Assembly (NCBI GenBank): GCA_021162745.1
Contig: JAGGYC010000032.1
Location: 21,381 to 85,380, forward strand
Direction: 5' to 3'
DNA: 64,000 nucleotides
Origin: Desulfuromonas sp.
GTDB taxonomy: Bacteria > Desulfobacterota > Desulfuromonadia > Desulfuromonadales > Desulfuromonadaceae
The notes under the pieces are model-generated. The model worked only from the letters and a program-made list of their open reading frames with translations, did no database searches and had not been told where the DNA came from. Both the position numbers and the translations under genes were made by a program. Positions 31,987 to 43,957 of the stretch are shown here, in pieces; position 1 is the stretch's first letter; each line of letters starts with the position of its first letter.

Positions 31987-34374
31987 ATGAATGTTGACCC
32001 GCTGAAAATCGAACAACTGAGATGGCGTTGTTTTGAACAACAGTTTGAGTTTAGCTCTACGGATGAGCTGGATGCGTTGGATGGCCCGATTGGCCAAGCT
32101 CGGGCCATGACGGCCATTGATCTGAGCCTTGGGATAAAGGATGACGGTTTTAACCTTTTTGTGTCTGGGCGTGCGGGGACTGGCCGCCTGTCTGCGATTA
32201 CCCGGCTGCTGAAGGAACGAGCTAACGGCGAGGATGTGCCGCCGGATTGGTGTTGTGTTCATGATCTTGACACGGGTTCCAAGCCGTTGAATTTCTCAAT
32301 TCCGGCGGGGAAAGGGCGGACACTTCAGGAGGATGTTGCCGTTCTGATTAAACGTATTTCTGAACAGCTGCCTAAAATTTTTGAAAGTAAAGAATATGAA
32401 CAATATAAGGGGAAAATTACTACAGAATATCAAAAAAAGAATAAGCAGCTATTTGATGACCTCGAAGCGAAAGCGGCAGAACAGGGATTTGGTATTCAAC
32501 GTACCGTGAGTGGGTTGGTCTTGGTCCCGGCGGCCAATGGACAACCATTGACCCAGTTGGAATATGATGCCCTTGACGAAGACGAACGACGGCAGCTGAA
32601 TGCACGTGGTGCCAAGTTGCAGCATTTGCTCGATGATGTGCTTGGCCAGATCCGGGAAATTGAGACAGAAGTTCAAGCTGCGGTGTCAAAGATGGAAAAA
32701 CAGATCGTCAACATGACGATTCGCCACCTGTTTAAAGGATTGGAGGGACGTTATTCAGACTTTGTTGATGTTGTTGATCACCTGCAGCGTTGTCAGAACG
32801 ATATTGCCGACAATATTGACGAATTTCGGCCTAAAAAAGAAAGTCGCCTGGTTTTTGCTGCAAGGGAAGGCTCTTCCGGGGGATTTTGGGAGCGTTACCA
32901 GATTAATTTGTTTGTTGATAACAGCGATGTCACTGGAGCTCCGGTTGTTTTTGAGGCAAATCCAACCTATTTCAATCTGTTCGGTCGAATTGAGCATGTT
33001 GTTCATATGGGCAATGCCACCACCGATTTTACCATGGTCAAGTCTGGAGCATTGCACCGCGCCAATGGTGGTTATCTGGTGATCAATTGCCGTGATTTGT
33101 TGATGAACTATTTCTCTTACGAGGCGTTGAAGCGTTGCCTGAGAAATAAGTCGATCAAGATGGAAGATATCGCTGAGCAAGTTCGATTGATCTCTGTGGC
33201 GTCTCTTAAACCGGAACCTATTCCGTTTTCGTGCAAAGTGATTCTGATTGGCGAATCAATGATCTACAATTTGCTGCATCGCTTTGATCATGATTTCCGT
33301 AAGTATTTTAAAGTGCGGGCCGATTTTAATCACTATCTCGACAACACTTGGGGCAATGTGACCAAATACGCTCAGTTTGTTGCCGTTCAATGTCGTGAAA
33401 ACAATTTGCCTCACTTCGATAGATCTGCCGTTTCCGGCGTTGTTGAGTATGCGGCTAGGCTCGTTGAAGATCAGGACAAGCTGTCGTCTCGTTTCCTGGA
33501 AATTGCTGATCTGGTAAAAGAGGCAGCTCACTATGCTGGGCAGCAAAACAAAACGTTAGTGACCGCTGAGCAAGTCAAGTTGGCCGTTGTGGCTCGCCAG
33601 TATCGTAGCAACCGAATTGAAGAAGAGTTGCAACGCCTATTGTTGGAAGGGATAATCCTGGTCGATTGTGACGGTAGACAGACCGGTCAGATTAATGGCT
33701 TGTCGGTATATCAGCTGGGCGATTACAGCTTTGGCCTGCCAACGCGAATAACCGCCACCACCTGTATGGGTAAAGCAGGTGTGGTGAATATAGAGCGTGA
33801 GGTGAAACAGTCGGGAGCGGTGCATGATAAGGGGATGCTTATTTTGACCGGTTTCTTTGGTCAACGATTTGCCCAGGATAAGCCGTTGACTTTTTCCGCA
33901 TCGATCTGTTTTGAACAGACTTATGGTGGCGTCGAAGGCGATAGTGCCTCATCAACGGAGCTCTATGCGCTGTTGTCCTCTCTGGCCAATCTGCCAATCC
34001 GTCAGGATATTGCGGTAACGGGCTCAGTTAACCAGTTTGGACAGCTACAGGCGATCGGCGGGGTAAATGACAAAATTGAGGGGTTTTATGCCCTGTGTAA
34101 GCTGGTGGGACTGACGGGTCAACAGGGGGTGATGATCCCTCAGGCTAACGTCAAGCACTTGATGCTCGCTGAAGAAGTTGTCGCTGCCTGTGCCGAAGGG
34201 CAATTCCACGTTTGGGCGGTGAGCACTGTTGATGAAGGGATCGAGTTGTTAACCGGTGTTCCGGCCGGGAAGAAGGTCGGGCAGGACTGGGAGGAGGGTT
34301 CGGTTAATGCGCAGGTCGATGCTCGCTTGCGAGCGTTGGCGGAGCAGTTGGTGGCATTTACGTCCCGTGATTAA
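31987..34374 (+). CDS. Lon-family AAA protease, LonB-like architecture
   Basis: Early VSGRAGTGRLSAI P-loop-like, C-terminal Lon protease domain (EGDSASSTELYALLSSLANLPIRQDIAVTGSVNQFG). Confidence 0.9.
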   Translation: MNVDPLKIEQLRWRCFEQQFEFSSTDELDALDGPIGQARAMTAIDLSLGIKDDGFNLFVSGRAGTGRLSAITRLLKERANGEDVPPDWCCVHDLDTGSKPLNFSIPAGKGRTLQEDVAVLIKRISEQLPKIFESKEYEQYKGKITTEYQKKNKQLFDDLEAKAAEQGFGIQRTVSGLVLVPAANGQPLTQLEYDALDEDERRQLNARGAKLQHLLDDVLGQIREIETEVQAAVSKMEKQIVNMTIRHLFKGLEGRYSDFVDVVDHLQRCQNDIADNIDEFRPKKESRLVFAAREGSSGGFWERYQINLFVDNSDVTGAPVVFEANPTYFNLFGRIEHVVHMGNATTDFTMVKSGALHRANGGYLVINCRDLLMNYFSYEALKRCLRNKSIKMEDIAEQVRLISVASLKPEPIPFSCKVILIGESMIYNLLHRFDHDFRKYFKVRADFNHYLDNTWGNVTKYAQFVAVQCRENNLPHFDRSAVSGVVEYAARLVEDQDKLSSRFLEIADLVKEAAHYAGQQNKTLVTAEQVKLAVVARQYRSNRIEEELQRLLLEGIILVDCDGRQTGQINGLSVYQLGDYSFGLPTRITATTCMGKAGVVNIEREVKQSGAVHDKGMLILTGFFGQRFAQDKPLTFSASICFEQTYGGVEGDSASSTELYALLSSLANLPIRQDIAVTGSVNQFGQLQAIGGVNDKIEGFYALCKLVGLTGQQGVMIPQANVKHLMLAEEVVAACAEGQFHVWAVSTVDEGIELLTGVPAGKKVGQDWEEGSVNAQVDARLRALAEQLVAFTSRD

Positions 34375-36005
34375 TCGCTGACGTTGTGATCCGATTGGTT
34401 GATCTCATTTTCCAGCATTGACAGATAGTGGCGTGCTTTGCCGCTTTGCTCGACACTGCGATGGATTTTGCTGGCAATGTCGAGTTCAATAACCATCCGC
34501 TGAACATCCAGCTTGCCATACGCCCCAGCCTTTAATAATGCCGATTTGAGCTGTTGGTAATCCTCCTGCAGTTGTGAGAAGTCGAGGTCGTGAAGCTGGG
34601 TTGACTGAAATGGTTTGAGCTGCTCAGAGCAGTTTCTCTGAAATTGGCGGATTGCCAGGGATAATTTTTCATCCGTTAATTGAGATATGCTGTTTCTCTC
34701 GGCGGTAATTTGTTCGGCGAGATCCGTCATGGTGATGAGGTAGCGAGAGATTCGCAGGGTAACCGGAAGCATTTCCGCCTGTTCAACCGGTAGGCGACTG
34801 CGTTGTAGGTCGGTACAAAACCGGGCAATGGCAGTGGTCAACCGTTCAGTCGTGAAATGGCCCGTTGCGACATCACGTTCATTCGCCGGTGTTTTATCCA
34901 GGGCTTTTCGTGTTGTTGAATGGGCAATTTCATCCAGTCGAGAAAGTTCTTTGCATAGGGCGTGGATGGCAAGAAGTGGCGTGCCGAGGAGCGTTTTGTC
35001 GAGATAGAGTGGTTTGCCCTGCTGGTCTTCCGGTGATTGGAACCTTTTTTTTAGCCATGTTGTTAATGGTCGAGTCAGTGGGAAAAAAAGTAGTACCCCC
35101 AGAATATTAAAACAGGTGTGGAAAAGGGCAAGTTCGGAAACCGTGGAGGGGGTAAGGCCGATGAGAGACTCAACGGGAGCCATCATCGAATAAAAAAACG
35201 GCAGGAAGAGTAGGGCAACAGCGCCGGTCGCAATATTGAACAAAATATGCGCAGCCGCGACGCGTTTTGCTGCCGCTGTTGCACCAATCACTGCAAACAG
35301 TGCCGTTGATGTCGTGCCGACGTTTGCGCCAATAATAAGAGCCGCCGCCGTCATCGATGTAACTACATCACCTCCTGCCGCAGTGATGATTAGGGCGATC
35401 GCAGCACTGGAGGATTGAAAGATGAATGTGGTCGCCGTTCCGATTGCGACGCAGAGGAACAGGGTGAGCAGATCGTTGTGTGTCAGTGGGGGGATGTGTA
35501 GTGTGGCGCCGGTGTTGGCAAGGGCGTTTTTCATGATCTCAAGTCCGATGAAAAAAACGCCAAATCCACTCAGAATATCTCCTGCTGCGTTATTTGTTCT
35601 GGCCTTGCTGGAAATACGCATAAAGGCACCCAGGCCGATTAACGGCAGGGCAAACGTTTTAATTTCGATGTTGATTCCGACCAGAGCGACCAGCCAGGCT
35701 GTCATCGTTGTGCCGACGTTGGTGCCGTAGATGATTGCAATGGCCTGTCGAAGCTTAATCAGTCCGGCGTTGACAAAACCAATGGTTGCCACTGTTGTTG
35801 CGCTGGATGATTGTAGGATCGCCGTGAGGACGGTCCCCGTCATGACACAGCGAAGTGGAGTGTCCGTTGTGTTGCGTAGTATGCCACGCAGGGTTTTCCC
35901 CGCGGACGTCTGTAGGCCCTCAGTCAACAGGCGCAGGCCGATCAGAAATAATCCCAGGCCGCCAATCAGCTTTCCAATGTCAGAGAAATCCATAGCAGTA
36001 GACAC
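34371..36005 (-). CDS. Na+/phosphate cotransporter family protein with PhoU-like C-terminus
   Basis: LTAILQSSSATTVATIGFVNAG and second QSSSA repeat (FQSSSAAIALI). Confidence 0.92.
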   Translation of the reverse strand: MSTAMDFSDIGKLIGGLGLFLIGLRLLTEGLQTSAGKTLRGILRNTTDTPLRCVMTGTVLTAILQSSSATTVATIGFVNAGLIKLRQAIAIIYGTNVGTTMTAWLVALVGINIEIKTFALPLIGLGAFMRISSKARTNNAAGDILSGFGVFFIGLEIMKNALANTGATLHIPPLTHNDLLTLFLCVAIGTATTFIFQSSSAAIALIITAAGGDVVTSMTAAALIIGANVGTTSTALFAVIGATAAAKRVAAAHILFNIATGAVALLFLPFFYSMMAPVESLIGLTPSTVSELALFHTCFNILGVLLFFPLTRPLTTWLKKRFQSPEDQQGKPLYLDKTLLGTPLLAIHALCKELSRLDEIAHSTTRKALDKTPANERDVATGHFTTERLTTAIARFCTDLQRSRLPVEQAEMLPVTLRISRYLITMTDLAEQITAERNSISQLTDEKLSLAIRQFQRNCSEQLKPFQSTQLHDLDFSQLQEDYQQLKSALLKAGAYGKLDVQRMVIELDIASKIHRSVEQSGKARHYLSMLENEINQSDHNVSD

Positions 36006-36095
36006 TTCGTGGTAGTGGTGAAGGTAAGTATTTGCTATCTTACACTCTTAGTGTCGTCTTGTGTACGTCTGAAGTTTTTTTGAGGATCGTTATTT

Positions 36096-37301
36096 ATGCG
36101 GGATATTTTTATTGGTCGACAACCTATTTTTGACCGCCATATGCGTGTTTATGCGTATGAGTTGTTGTACCGTCATGGGTTTGTTGACCGTGCCATTATT
36201 ACAGACTGCGATGCGGCCAGTTCCGAGGTCGTGGTCAACTCGTTGATTGAGTTGGGCCTTGATCGCCTGGTCGGGACACGCAAGGCGTTCTGCAACTTTA
36301 CCCGTGGTTTTTTGCTTAAAGGGGCTAGTGTGCCATTTACGACCAATCAACTGGTGGTTGAAGTGTTGGAAACGGTATCGCCAGAGCCTGAGGTTCTTGA
36401 GGCCATTCGCAGTCTGTCCAAAAGTGGTCATATCATTGCGCTCGACGACTTTGTTGTCACCGATGAACTGCTGCCCTTGGTGGAGTTGGCTGATATCATC
36501 AAAATTGATGTTCTGGAGCAGTCAAGAGAGCAGATAGAAGAGCAGGTCGGCAGGTTACGCAGTATAAAAAAAATACAGCTTTTGGCGGAAAAAGTTGAAA
36601 CAAACGAAGATTTTATTTTCTGCCGAGATCTCGGGTTTGATTATTTCCAAGGTTATTTTTTCAGCAAGCCGCAGGTGGTTGCTGGCCGGAAGATGCCTCC
36701 CAGCCGCTTGGCGATGCTCCGGCTGATGACCGAGCTGCAGCGCCCGGATATTGACTTGGGCAAACTCGAAGAGATTATCCAAACCGATGTGAACCTCAGT
36801 GTAAAGTTGCTGCGGCAGATCAACTCCAGTTTTTATAGTTTGCTTTCGGAGGTTAAATCTATTCGCCAGGCCATTGTTTATCTCGGATTGATGCATATTC
36901 GCAATTGGGCATGTATTGTGGCGATGGGCAGTGTCGATGATAAGCCGCAAGAACTGATGACGATGGCGTTGGTCCGGGCGAAAATGTGTGAACTGCTTGC
37001 TGATGTCGACGATGCCGAGCGCAAGGGGATGTTTTTTACCGTCGGTCTGTTCTCACTGCTGGATAGTATTTTTGATTCGCCCATGGAGGAAGTATTAACC
37101 AACCTGCCTCTGACCAATGAAGTCAACCAAGCATTGCTTAAGCGGGAGGGACCTCTCGGTAAGGCACTGGAGTGTGTTGACGCCTATGAACATGCGGATT
37201 GGGATCGTGTTGTTGGCAGTGGCTACGAAGAGGATCGGGTGTGTAATGCCTATCTGGAAGCCTTGGATTGGTCGACGGCGGTCATCGAGAGTCTTGCTTG
37301 A
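36096..37301 (+). CDS. EAL-HDOD signalling protein (YuxH-like)
   Basis: FIGRQPIFDRHMRVYAYELLYR; IIQTDVNLSVKLLRQINSSFY HDOD core. Confidence 0.9.
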   Translation: MRDIFIGRQPIFDRHMRVYAYELLYRHGFVDRAIITDCDAASSEVVVNSLIELGLDRLVGTRKAFCNFTRGFLLKGASVPFTTNQLVVEVLETVSPEPEVLEAIRSLSKSGHIIALDDFVVTDELLPLVELADIIKIDVLEQSREQIEEQVGRLRSIKKIQLLAEKVETNEDFIFCRDLGFDYFQGYFFSKPQVVAGRKMPPSRLAMLRLMTELQRPDIDLGKLEEIIQTDVNLSVKLLRQINSSFYSLLSEVKSIRQAIVYLGLMHIRNWACIVAMGSVDDKPQELMTMALVRAKMCELLADVDDAERKGMFFTVGLFSLLDSIFDSPMEEVLTNLPLTNEVNQALLKREGPLGKALECVDAYEHADWDRVVGSGYEEDRVCNAYLEALDWSTAVIESLA

Positions 37302-37372
37302 GCCGAATTGATGTTGTTGTATAACCCCAACGCCGCCGGAACTCTACCGTTTTGGTGGCGTTTATTTTCAGG

Positions 37373-38221
37373 ATGTATGCGGTGATAAGTCGAAACTTTC
37401 AGGCCCCAGCCAAGGTTAACCTCTGCCTCCACATTGCAGGACGCAGGCCGGATGGCTATCATGAGTTGCAGATGATCATGCAAAAGGTTTCCTTGTATGA
37501 CGACTTGACGATTTCACTCTTGGATAATGAGCAGCTGACGGTGGTCTGTAATGATGTGTCATTGGTTGCAGGCGAGGTGAATATAGTTGAACGTGCCGCT
37601 CGGGCGATGCTCGGATATTGTTCTCAACCGTGCGGCGTTGAGATAACGCTGAAGAAGAATATCCCCGTGGCGGCCGGATTGGGGGGCGGGTCGTCTGATG
37701 CGGCCATGGTGCTTTTAGCTTTGAATCAGATGCTGGATCTGCAACTGGATGAAAATAACCTGCATGATGAAGCGCTGCAATTGGGAGCAGATGTCCCCTT
37801 TTTTCTTCAGGATCAGTGCGTATGGGCAACGGGGATCGGTGACCGGTTCGTTTCGATTACGCACATGCCAAAATTTTATCTGGTTCTTGTCAATCCGGGT
37901 GTCGGGGTTTCTACCGCCCTGGTGTATGGGGCGATCTCTGCTGAATATTATTCAAATTGCTTGATGGCGGATGGCTTTGACGATGTCCAGCAACTTTGTG
38001 CGCAGTTACATAATGATCTTGAACCTGTTGCCATCGGCCTGTGTCCCGTTATCGAAGAGGCGAAGTCGACTCTCCGTGACTGTGGAGCCCTGGGGGTCTT
38101 GATGTCAGGCAGCGGTGCTACGGTTTTCGGGGTTTTTAGCGATAATGGTGAAGCAGAAGCGGCGGCTGAGTGTGTACGCCGGGAGCGTGGATGGTGGGCG
38201 ATGGCCGTTTCCCCAGTGTGA
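37373..38221 (+). CDS. ispE: 4-diphosphocytidyl-2-C-methyl-D-erythritol kinase
   Basis: APAKVNLCLHIAGRRPDGYHEL, PVAAGLGGGSSDAA. Confidence 0.97.
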   Translation: MYAVISRNFQAPAKVNLCLHIAGRRPDGYHELQMIMQKVSLYDDLTISLLDNEQLTVVCNDVSLVAGEVNIVERAARAMLGYCSQPCGVEITLKKNIPVAAGLGGGSSDAAMVLLALNQMLDLQLDENNLHDEALQLGADVPFFLQDQCVWATGIGDRFVSITHMPKFYLVLVNPGVGVSTALVYGAISAEYYSNCLMADGFDDVQQLCAQLHNDLEPVAIGLCPVIEEAKSTLRDCGALGVLMSGSGATVFGVFSDNGEAEAAAECVRRERGWWAMAVSPV

Positions 38222-38356
38222 AAAACAACAATCAACAGGCAATGGGATTTTTTTGTTTACACCCCAGAAGCTTTGTTGTATAACCCCTCCCACGACTCGC
38301 CGAGAAAGTGATTGCGATTATGAAATCGCGGTGGGATCCGATTTATAAAGTTATGA

Positions 38357-38431
38357 TGGGGCGTCGCCAAGCGGTAAGGCACTGGATTTTGATTCCAGCA
38401 TTCCCAGGTTCGATCCCTGGCGCCCCAGCCA
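38357..38431 (+). tRNA. tRNA-Gln (TTG)
   Basis: 75 nt cloverleaf TGGGGCG..CGCCCCAGCCA, anticodon loop TTTTGAT. Confidence 0.95.
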
Positions 38432-38437
38432 CTTTTT

Positions 38438-38498
38438 AAACCTCTTACGATGGTAGCCTGGTTGATACAGTAGCCATGCGTTGAGAGGTTTTTTTTGT
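38438..38498 (+). terminator. Long-stem intrinsic terminator after tRNA-Gln
   Basis: AACCTCT..ACG.ATGG / CCAT..CGT..AGAGGTT then T8. Confidence 0.6.
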
Positions 38499-38553
38499 TT
38501 GTGTTGCCTGTTTTGCAGGTGATGTACCGTTAGCCGCAGCATCGGGATATGAC

Positions 38554-39492
38554 GTGAATAAATTTAAGATTTTTGCAGGGAACTCCAATCCTTTATTGGC
38601 TCGGGATATTTGCGGGCACCTTTCTGTACCCCTCGGAAGTGCCAACGTTAAGAAGTTTTCCGATGGTGAAATTATGGTCGAAATCGGAGAAAATGTCCGC
38701 GGCCGTGATGTCTACATTATTCAGTCAACAAGTTCTCCTTCCAATCACAACATCATGGAACTGCTGATTATGACCGATGCGCTCAAGCGAGCTTCTGCGG
38801 CGAGCATAACGGCGGTAATCCCCTATTTTGGCTATGCGCGTCAAGATCGTAAGGTCGCACCACGGACGCCGATCACGGGTAAGTTGGTGGCGGATCTGAT
38901 TACGACAGCGGGCGTGGATCGTATCCTGACCATGGATCTACATGCCGGCCAGATACAAGGTTTCTTTGATATCCCTGTCGATCATCTCTTTGCGGCTCCT
39001 GTGTTGCTTGAAGATGTTCAGGCTCGGTTCTCTGAGCGTGTTGTAGTTGTGTCGCCGGATGCCGGCGGAACCGAGCGTGCGCGTGCCTTTGCAAAGCGTC
39101 TTGATGCCGGCTTGGCGATTATCGATAAGCGTCGCAGTGGCCCGAATGTGTCGGAAGTGATGCATATCATTGGCGATGTCAAGGATCAGGTTTGTATCAT
39201 TGTCGATGATATGATCGATACGGCTGGGACGCTTTGTCATGCTGCCGCTGCGCTGCGTGACGAAGGTGCTCGCCAAGTGTTTGCCTATGCAACACACGCC
39301 GTCCTGTCAGGGCCTGCTTTGGAGCGGATCGGTGACAGTTGTCTTGAAGAAGTTGTTGTTTCAGATACAATTCCATGTACAGATAAGCTGGAGCAGTGCT
39401 CGAATCTGCGTCAGCTTCCTGTGTCGAAGCTGTTGGCTGAAGCAATTCGCCGTATTCATGCGGACGAGTCTGTCAGTTCATTGTTCGTCTGA
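38554..39492 (+). CDS. prs: Ribose-phosphate pyrophosphokinase
   Basis: [44 protein letters not shown]. Confidence 0.98.
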   Translation: MNKFKIFAGNSNPLLARDICGHLSVPLGSANVKKFSDGEIMVEIGENVRGRDVYIIQSTSSPSNHNIMELLIMTDALKRASAASITAVIPYFGYARQDRKVAPRTPITGKLVADLITTAGVDRILTMDLHAGQIQGFFDIPVDHLFAAPVLLEDVQARFSERVVVVSPDAGGTERARAFAKRLDAGLAIIDKRRSGPNVSEVMHIIGDVKDQVCIIVDDMIDTAGTLCHAAAALRDEGARQVFAYATHAVLSGPALERIGDSCLEEVVVSDTIPCTDKLEQCSNLRQLPVSKLLAEAIRRIHADESVSSLFV

Positions 39493-39550
39493 TTAAGTAA
39501 AGTGTGTCAGCCTATCGGTTTGGCCGCTGTTTATATGGAGGAAGTAAATC

Positions 39551-40171
39551 ATGGCACAAGCAGAATTGAATGTTGCCCTGCGTGAACGTGTTGGAAAAGG
39601 TGGCGCTCGTAGCGCTCGCCGTTCCGGCTTGGTCCCAGGCGTAGTTTATGGCCCGGGTATTGAACCCTGTACCGTTACTGTAGCCCCCAAAGCTCTCGAT
39701 GCTGCTATCGGTGGTGAAGCGGGTTGGAATACGCTGTTGACTCTGAGGGGCGAAGGTCCTTTTGATGGTGTGGCCGCTATTGTTAAGGATGTTCAGGTTG
39801 ATTCAATTCGTCGTAATGCAACACACGTCGATTTTCAAGCCATTGACATGAATAAAGCCGCATCGTTTATGGTTCCTGTGAATCCTGTTGGTAAAGCTGC
39901 TGGTGAAAAAGCCGGTGGAAACCTGCAGGTTATTCGTAAAGAGCTGGAAGTGATCTGCCTGCCCAGCGCAGTTCCTGCAAGCATTGATATCAATGTTGAA
40001 GCCCTTGAGGTCGGTGATGTTGTTCATATCGACAGCGTTGTGGTTCCCGAAGGAACCGAGCTGCCTCACGATGTTAACTTCACCGTGATCACAGTTGTCG
40101 GCCATAAAGCTGATGACCTTGATGAAGATGTTGAGGCTGATGCTGAGGCTGAGGCTGAGGAAGCAGAGTAA
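39551..40171 (+). CDS. rplY: 50S ribosomal protein L25/CTC
   Basis: RERVGKGGARSARRSGLVPGVVYG; acidic C-terminal tail. Confidence 0.95.
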   Translation: MAQAELNVALRERVGKGGARSARRSGLVPGVVYGPGIEPCTVTVAPKALDAAIGGEAGWNTLLTLRGEGPFDGVAAIVKDVQVDSIRRNATHVDFQAIDMNKAASFMVPVNPVGKAAGEKAGGNLQVIRKELEVICLPSAVPASIDINVEALEVGDVVHIDSVVVPEGTELPHDVNFTVITVVGHKADDLDEDVEADAEAEAEEAE

Positions 40172-40173
40172 CA

Positions 40174-40752
40174 TTGATTCTGATCGCAGGGCTGGGTAAT
40201 CCAGGTGACCGTTATGCTCAAACTCGTCACAATGTCGGGTTTATGGTTGTTGATCACCTCGCAGCTCGCCATCGTATCGCGCTAAAGAAAAAAGGTTATC
40301 AGGCACTCTATGGTGTTGGTCGTTACTGTGGCCAGGAAGTTCTGCTGCTCCAGCCGCAGACATTTATGAACCTAAGTGGTGCCAGTGTTGCCTCGGCATT
40401 TAAATCCCTCGATGTTCCATCGGGGGATTTAGTCGTGGTGCATGATGAGATTGATCTGCCATTTGGCGTCGTCCGTGTCAAAGTCGGCGGTGGTCACGGC
40501 GGCCATAACGGCTTGCGCAATATCGACCAAGCTATCGGCTGCCGAGATTATGTTCGAGTGCGTGTCGGTGTCGATCGTCCACCTGCAGGTGGTGACGTCG
40601 CGGCTTACGTGTTGCGGTCATTTTCATCGGCTGAAAAAAAAGAATTGGATACGGTGCTCATGTACGCCGCCGAAGTCGTTGAAGCTGTAATTGACCATGG
40701 CGTTCAACAGGCGATGTGTAATTTCAATGGGCGCAATGTTTTAAACCCATAA
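40174..40752 (+). CDS. pth: Peptidyl-tRNA hydrolase (probable non-ATG start)
   Basis: [46 protein letters not shown]. Confidence 0.97.
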   Translation: MILIAGLGNPGDRYAQTRHNVGFMVVDHLAARHRIALKKKGYQALYGVGRYCGQEVLLLQPQTFMNLSGASVASAFKSLDVPSGDLVVVHDEIDLPFGVVRVKVGGGHGGHNGLRNIDQAIGCRDYVRVRVGVDRPPAGGDVAAYVLRSFSSAEKKELDTVLMYAAEVVEAVIDHGVQQAMCNFNGRNVLNP

Positions 40753-40780
40753 AAGAAACTTACGTAAAGGGAGATTGGCA

Positions 40781-42790
40781 ATGGCATATTTTGCCGTAAT
40801 TCTAGGGATAGTCGGCTTCGGTGCGGCTGTCATGCTGTACAACAAAGTTAAGCAACAGCCTGTAGGTAACGAAGTCATGGCAGAGATTGCGGATGCTATC
40901 CACGATGGCGCGATGACTTTTTTGCGTCGTGAGTATCGTGTTCTCGCCATCTTTGTTGCTGGTGTGTTCGTGTTGATCCTGGTGGGGATGGGTATTCAAA
41001 CTGCTCTGGCCTTTTTGGGTGGTGCTATTTGTTCCATGACTTGTGGTTTCATCGGTATGAAAGCAGCGACCCGTGCTAATGTGCGGACCACTGAAGCTGC
41101 ACGCCTCAATGGTCAGGGTAGCGCTCTGGAAGTCGCCTATAACGGTGGTGCCGTAATGGGTCTGGCTGTTGCCTCTCTTGGCCTGGTCGGTGTCGGTATT
41201 GCCTACATCGCCTTTGGTGGCGACCCTGAGACCGCTCGTTACATCAACGGTTTTGCCATGGGTGCTTCCTCTATCGCGCTGTTCGCTCGTGTTGGTGGTG
41301 GTATCTACACCAAGGCTGCTGACGTTGGTGCTGACCTGGTCGGTAAGGTTGAAGCGGGTATTCCTGAAGATGATCCACGTAATCCGGGTGTTATCGCGGA
41401 TAACGTCGGTGACTGTGTTGGCGATACCGCCGGCATGGGTGCTGATATCTTTGAATCCTATGTGGGTTCGATCATTGCGACCATCGCCATTGCTGCTGCT
41501 GCGAGTCCTGAGCTGTTGGCTCAGCTTGGTTCCGGTGAGGGTGTGCAGTCCGCAGCCATGGCACTGCCTTTGATTCTTGCCACCTTCGGCCTGTTGTTCT
41601 CTGCTGCCGGCATCTACTCCATGAAGCGTTTTCAGGATAAGGATCCTGCTGAAGCATTGCGTCTGACCACTTTTGTTGCTGCGGGTGGCTTCCTGGCCGC
41701 TTCCATGTTCATCGTTCTGATCATGGGTCTCAAGTTCGGTATCTTCCTGGCACTGGTTGGTGGTTCCCTGGCGGGTATCGCTATCGGTCTGATCACCGAG
41801 TATTACACCTCTGAAGCTCCGGTACGCCGTATCGCGGAAGCCAGTAAGACCGGCCCGGCCACCAACATTATCGCTGGTTTGGCAGTTGGTCTGGAAAGTA
41901 CTGCGGCTCCAGTTCTGATTATCTGTGTTGGCATCTTGACCGCCAACTACTTTGCCGGTCTGTACGGCATCGGTATTGCGGCAGTTGGTATGCTGGCAAC
42001 CGTTGGTGTCACCATGACCGTTGATGCTTATGGTCCTATCGCTGACAATGCCGGCGGTATCTCCGAGATGGCGGGGCTTGGTCCTGACGTTCGTGAGATC
42101 ACTGATGGTCTTGATGCCATCGGTAACACCACGGCTGCTGTTGGTAAAGGTTTTGCCATCGGTTCTGCTGCCCTGACTGCTCTGGCACTGTTCTCCGCTT
42201 ACGCGACAACAGTTGGCTTGGAAGCGATCAACCTCATCGAGCCTCGCGTCGTTGTCGGTCTGTTTATCGGTGGTGCACTGCCGTTCTTCATCGGCGCGCT
42301 GACCATGACCAGTGTTGGTAAAGCTGCCGGTCAGATGGTTGAAGAGATTCGCCGTCAGTTCCGTGAGATCCCCGGTCTGCTTGAAGGTAAAGAAGGTGTT
42401 AAGCCTGAGCCTCAGAAGTGTATCGATATCGCTGCCCAATCCGCTCTTAAAGAGATGGTTCTTCCCGGTGTAGTTGCTGTTGTTGCTCCTGTTCTGGTGG
42501 GCTTTGTCCTCGGTAAGGAATCTCTCGGTGGTATGCTCGCTGGTGCAACCCTGGCTGGTGTATTGCTGGCGCTGATGATGTCCAACGGTGGCGGTGCTTG
42601 GGATAATGCCAAGAAGTTCATCGAAACCGGTAAGATCGAAGGCGAGAAAAAGGGCGGCGATGCTCATACTGCCGCTGTTATCGGCGACACCGTAGGTGAC
42701 CCGTTCAAAGATACTTCTGGTCCGGCCATGAACATTCTCATCAAGTTGATGAGTGTTGTTTCTCTGGTTATCGCACCACTGCTCGCCTAG
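40781..42790 (+). CDS. hppA: Membrane-bound proton/sodium-pumping pyrophosphatase
   Basis: [65 protein letters not shown]. Confidence 0.98.
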   Translation: MAYFAVILGIVGFGAAVMLYNKVKQQPVGNEVMAEIADAIHDGAMTFLRREYRVLAIFVAGVFVLILVGMGIQTALAFLGGAICSMTCGFIGMKAATRANVRTTEAARLNGQGSALEVAYNGGAVMGLAVASLGLVGVGIAYIAFGGDPETARYINGFAMGASSIALFARVGGGIYTKAADVGADLVGKVEAGIPEDDPRNPGVIADNVGDCVGDTAGMGADIFESYVGSIIATIAIAAAASPELLAQLGSGEGVQSAAMALPLILATFGLLFSAAGIYSMKRFQDKDPAEALRLTTFVAAGGFLAASMFIVLIMGLKFGIFLALVGGSLAGIAIGLITEYYTSEAPVRRIAEASKTGPATNIIAGLAVGLESTAAPVLIICVGILTANYFAGLYGIGIAAVGMLATVGVTMTVDAYGPIADNAGGISEMAGLGPDVREITDGLDAIGNTTAAVGKGFAIGSAALTALALFSAYATTVGLEAINLIEPRVVVGLFIGGALPFFIGALTMTSVGKAAGQMVEEIRRQFREIPGLLEGKEGVKPEPQKCIDIAAQSALKEMVLPGVVAVVAPVLVGFVLGKESLGGMLAGATLAGVLLALMMSNGGGAWDNAKKFIETGKIEGEKKGGDAHTAAVIGDTVGDPFKDTSGPAMNILIKLMSVVSLVIAPLLA

Positions 42791-42817
42791 TATCAGTCGT
42801 TAGTATTACGTTAAGTG

Positions 42818-42842
42818 ATAGCCGGGACTTGCGTCCCGGCTA
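42818..42842 (+). terminator. Intrinsic terminator
   Basis: ATAGCCGGGAC-TTGC-GTCCCGGCTAT. Confidence 0.6.
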
Positions 42843-42862
42843 TCGTTGTTTGGAGAACCATT

Positions 42863-43957
42863 ATGGGATTCAAGTGTGGCATCGTCGGCCTGCCGAATGT
42901 TGGCAAGTCGACCATCTTTAATGCAATTACGTCAGCGGGCGCAGAATCGGCAAATTATCCATTTTGTACCATTGAGCCCAATGTCGGTATTGTTTCTGTC
43001 CCCGATAAGCGACTTGATGCGTTGGCTGAAATCGTTCAACCTCAACGCGTGTTGCCGACGGCGATGGAGTTTGTTGATATTGCCGGTCTGGTAAAAGGGG
43101 CGAGCAAGGGCGAAGGTCTCGGCAACCAGTTCCTCGGTCATATTCGCCAGGTCGATGCCATTGCCAACGTTGTTCGTTGTTTTGAAGATGATAATGTTGT
43201 CCATGTTGACGGTTCTGTTGATCCGTTGCGTGATATTGATGTGATTCAGACTGAACTCAACCTTGCTGATCTGGAGTCGGTTGAGAAACGTCATCTGCGT
43301 GTACAGAAACTGGCCAAGAGTGGCGACAAGACGGCTCAGGCGGAAGTGGTGGCGTTGGAGAAGTTGGATCAGTGTCTCAATGACGGCTCCCCCGCTCGTA
43401 GTGCCGATCTCAGTGCTGATGAGGTTGCCTTGATCTCTGATATGCATCTGATCACCATCAAGCCTGTCCTGTACGTGGCGAATGTTGCTGAAGATGATCT
43501 GGCTGGTGAACATGCCCATGTTGATAAGGTGCGCGAGTATGCAAAAAAGCAGGGCGCTGAGTTTGTCATCATCTGCGGTAAGATTGAATCGGAAATTGCC
43601 GAACTGGATGCCGATGAGAAAGCGGAATTTCTTCAGGAGATGGGACTGGAAGAATCGGGTCTTGATCGGATGATTCACGCTGGCTATCGTCTGCTTGGTT
43701 TGATCACTTATTTCACTGCTGGTGTCAAAGAGGTTCGGGCATGGACGGTGCGCGAGGATGCATCTGCACCTCAGGCTGCCGGAGTGATTCACACCGACTT
43801 TGAAAAGGGATTTATCCGCGCCGAAGTGATCGCTTATGACGATTTTATCAGTGCCCGAGGGGAAGGCGGTGCCAAAGAAAAAGGGCTGCTGCGTGTGGAA
43901 GGAAAAGACTATCAGGTTAAAGATGGCGACGTGATGCATTTCCGCTTCAATGTCTAA
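42863..43957 (+). CDS. ychF: Redox-regulated ATPase YchF
   Basis: [42 protein letters not shown] domain. Confidence 0.97.
   Translation: MGFKCGIVGLPNVGKSTIFNAITSAGAESANYPFCTIEPNVGIVSVPDKRLDALAEIVQPQRVLPTAMEFVDIAGLVKGASKGEGLGNQFLGHIRQVDAIANVVRCFEDDNVVHVDGSVDPLRDIDVIQTELNLADLESVEKRHLRVQKLAKSGDKTAQAEVVALEKLDQCLNDGSPARSADLSADEVALISDMHLITIKPVLYVANVAEDDLAGEHAHVDKVREYAKKQGAEFVIICGKIESEIAELDADEKAEFLQEMGLEESGLDRMIHAGYRLLGLITYFTAGVKEVRAWTVREDASAPQAAGVIHTDFEKGFIRAEVIAYDDFISARGEGGAKEKGLLRVEGKDYQVKDGDVMHFRFNV

Noticed and set aside
40138-40170. GCTGAG tandem repeat at the end of rplY
   Set aside because: Encodes the normal acidic Glu/Ala tail of bacterial CTC-type L25; not a separate repeat element.
40802-42667. 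621-aa minus-strand ORF opposite hppA
   Set aside because: Antisense shadow of a strongly biased codon pattern; low-complexity T/N/Q-rich translation with no domain; hppA on the plus strand is unambiguous.
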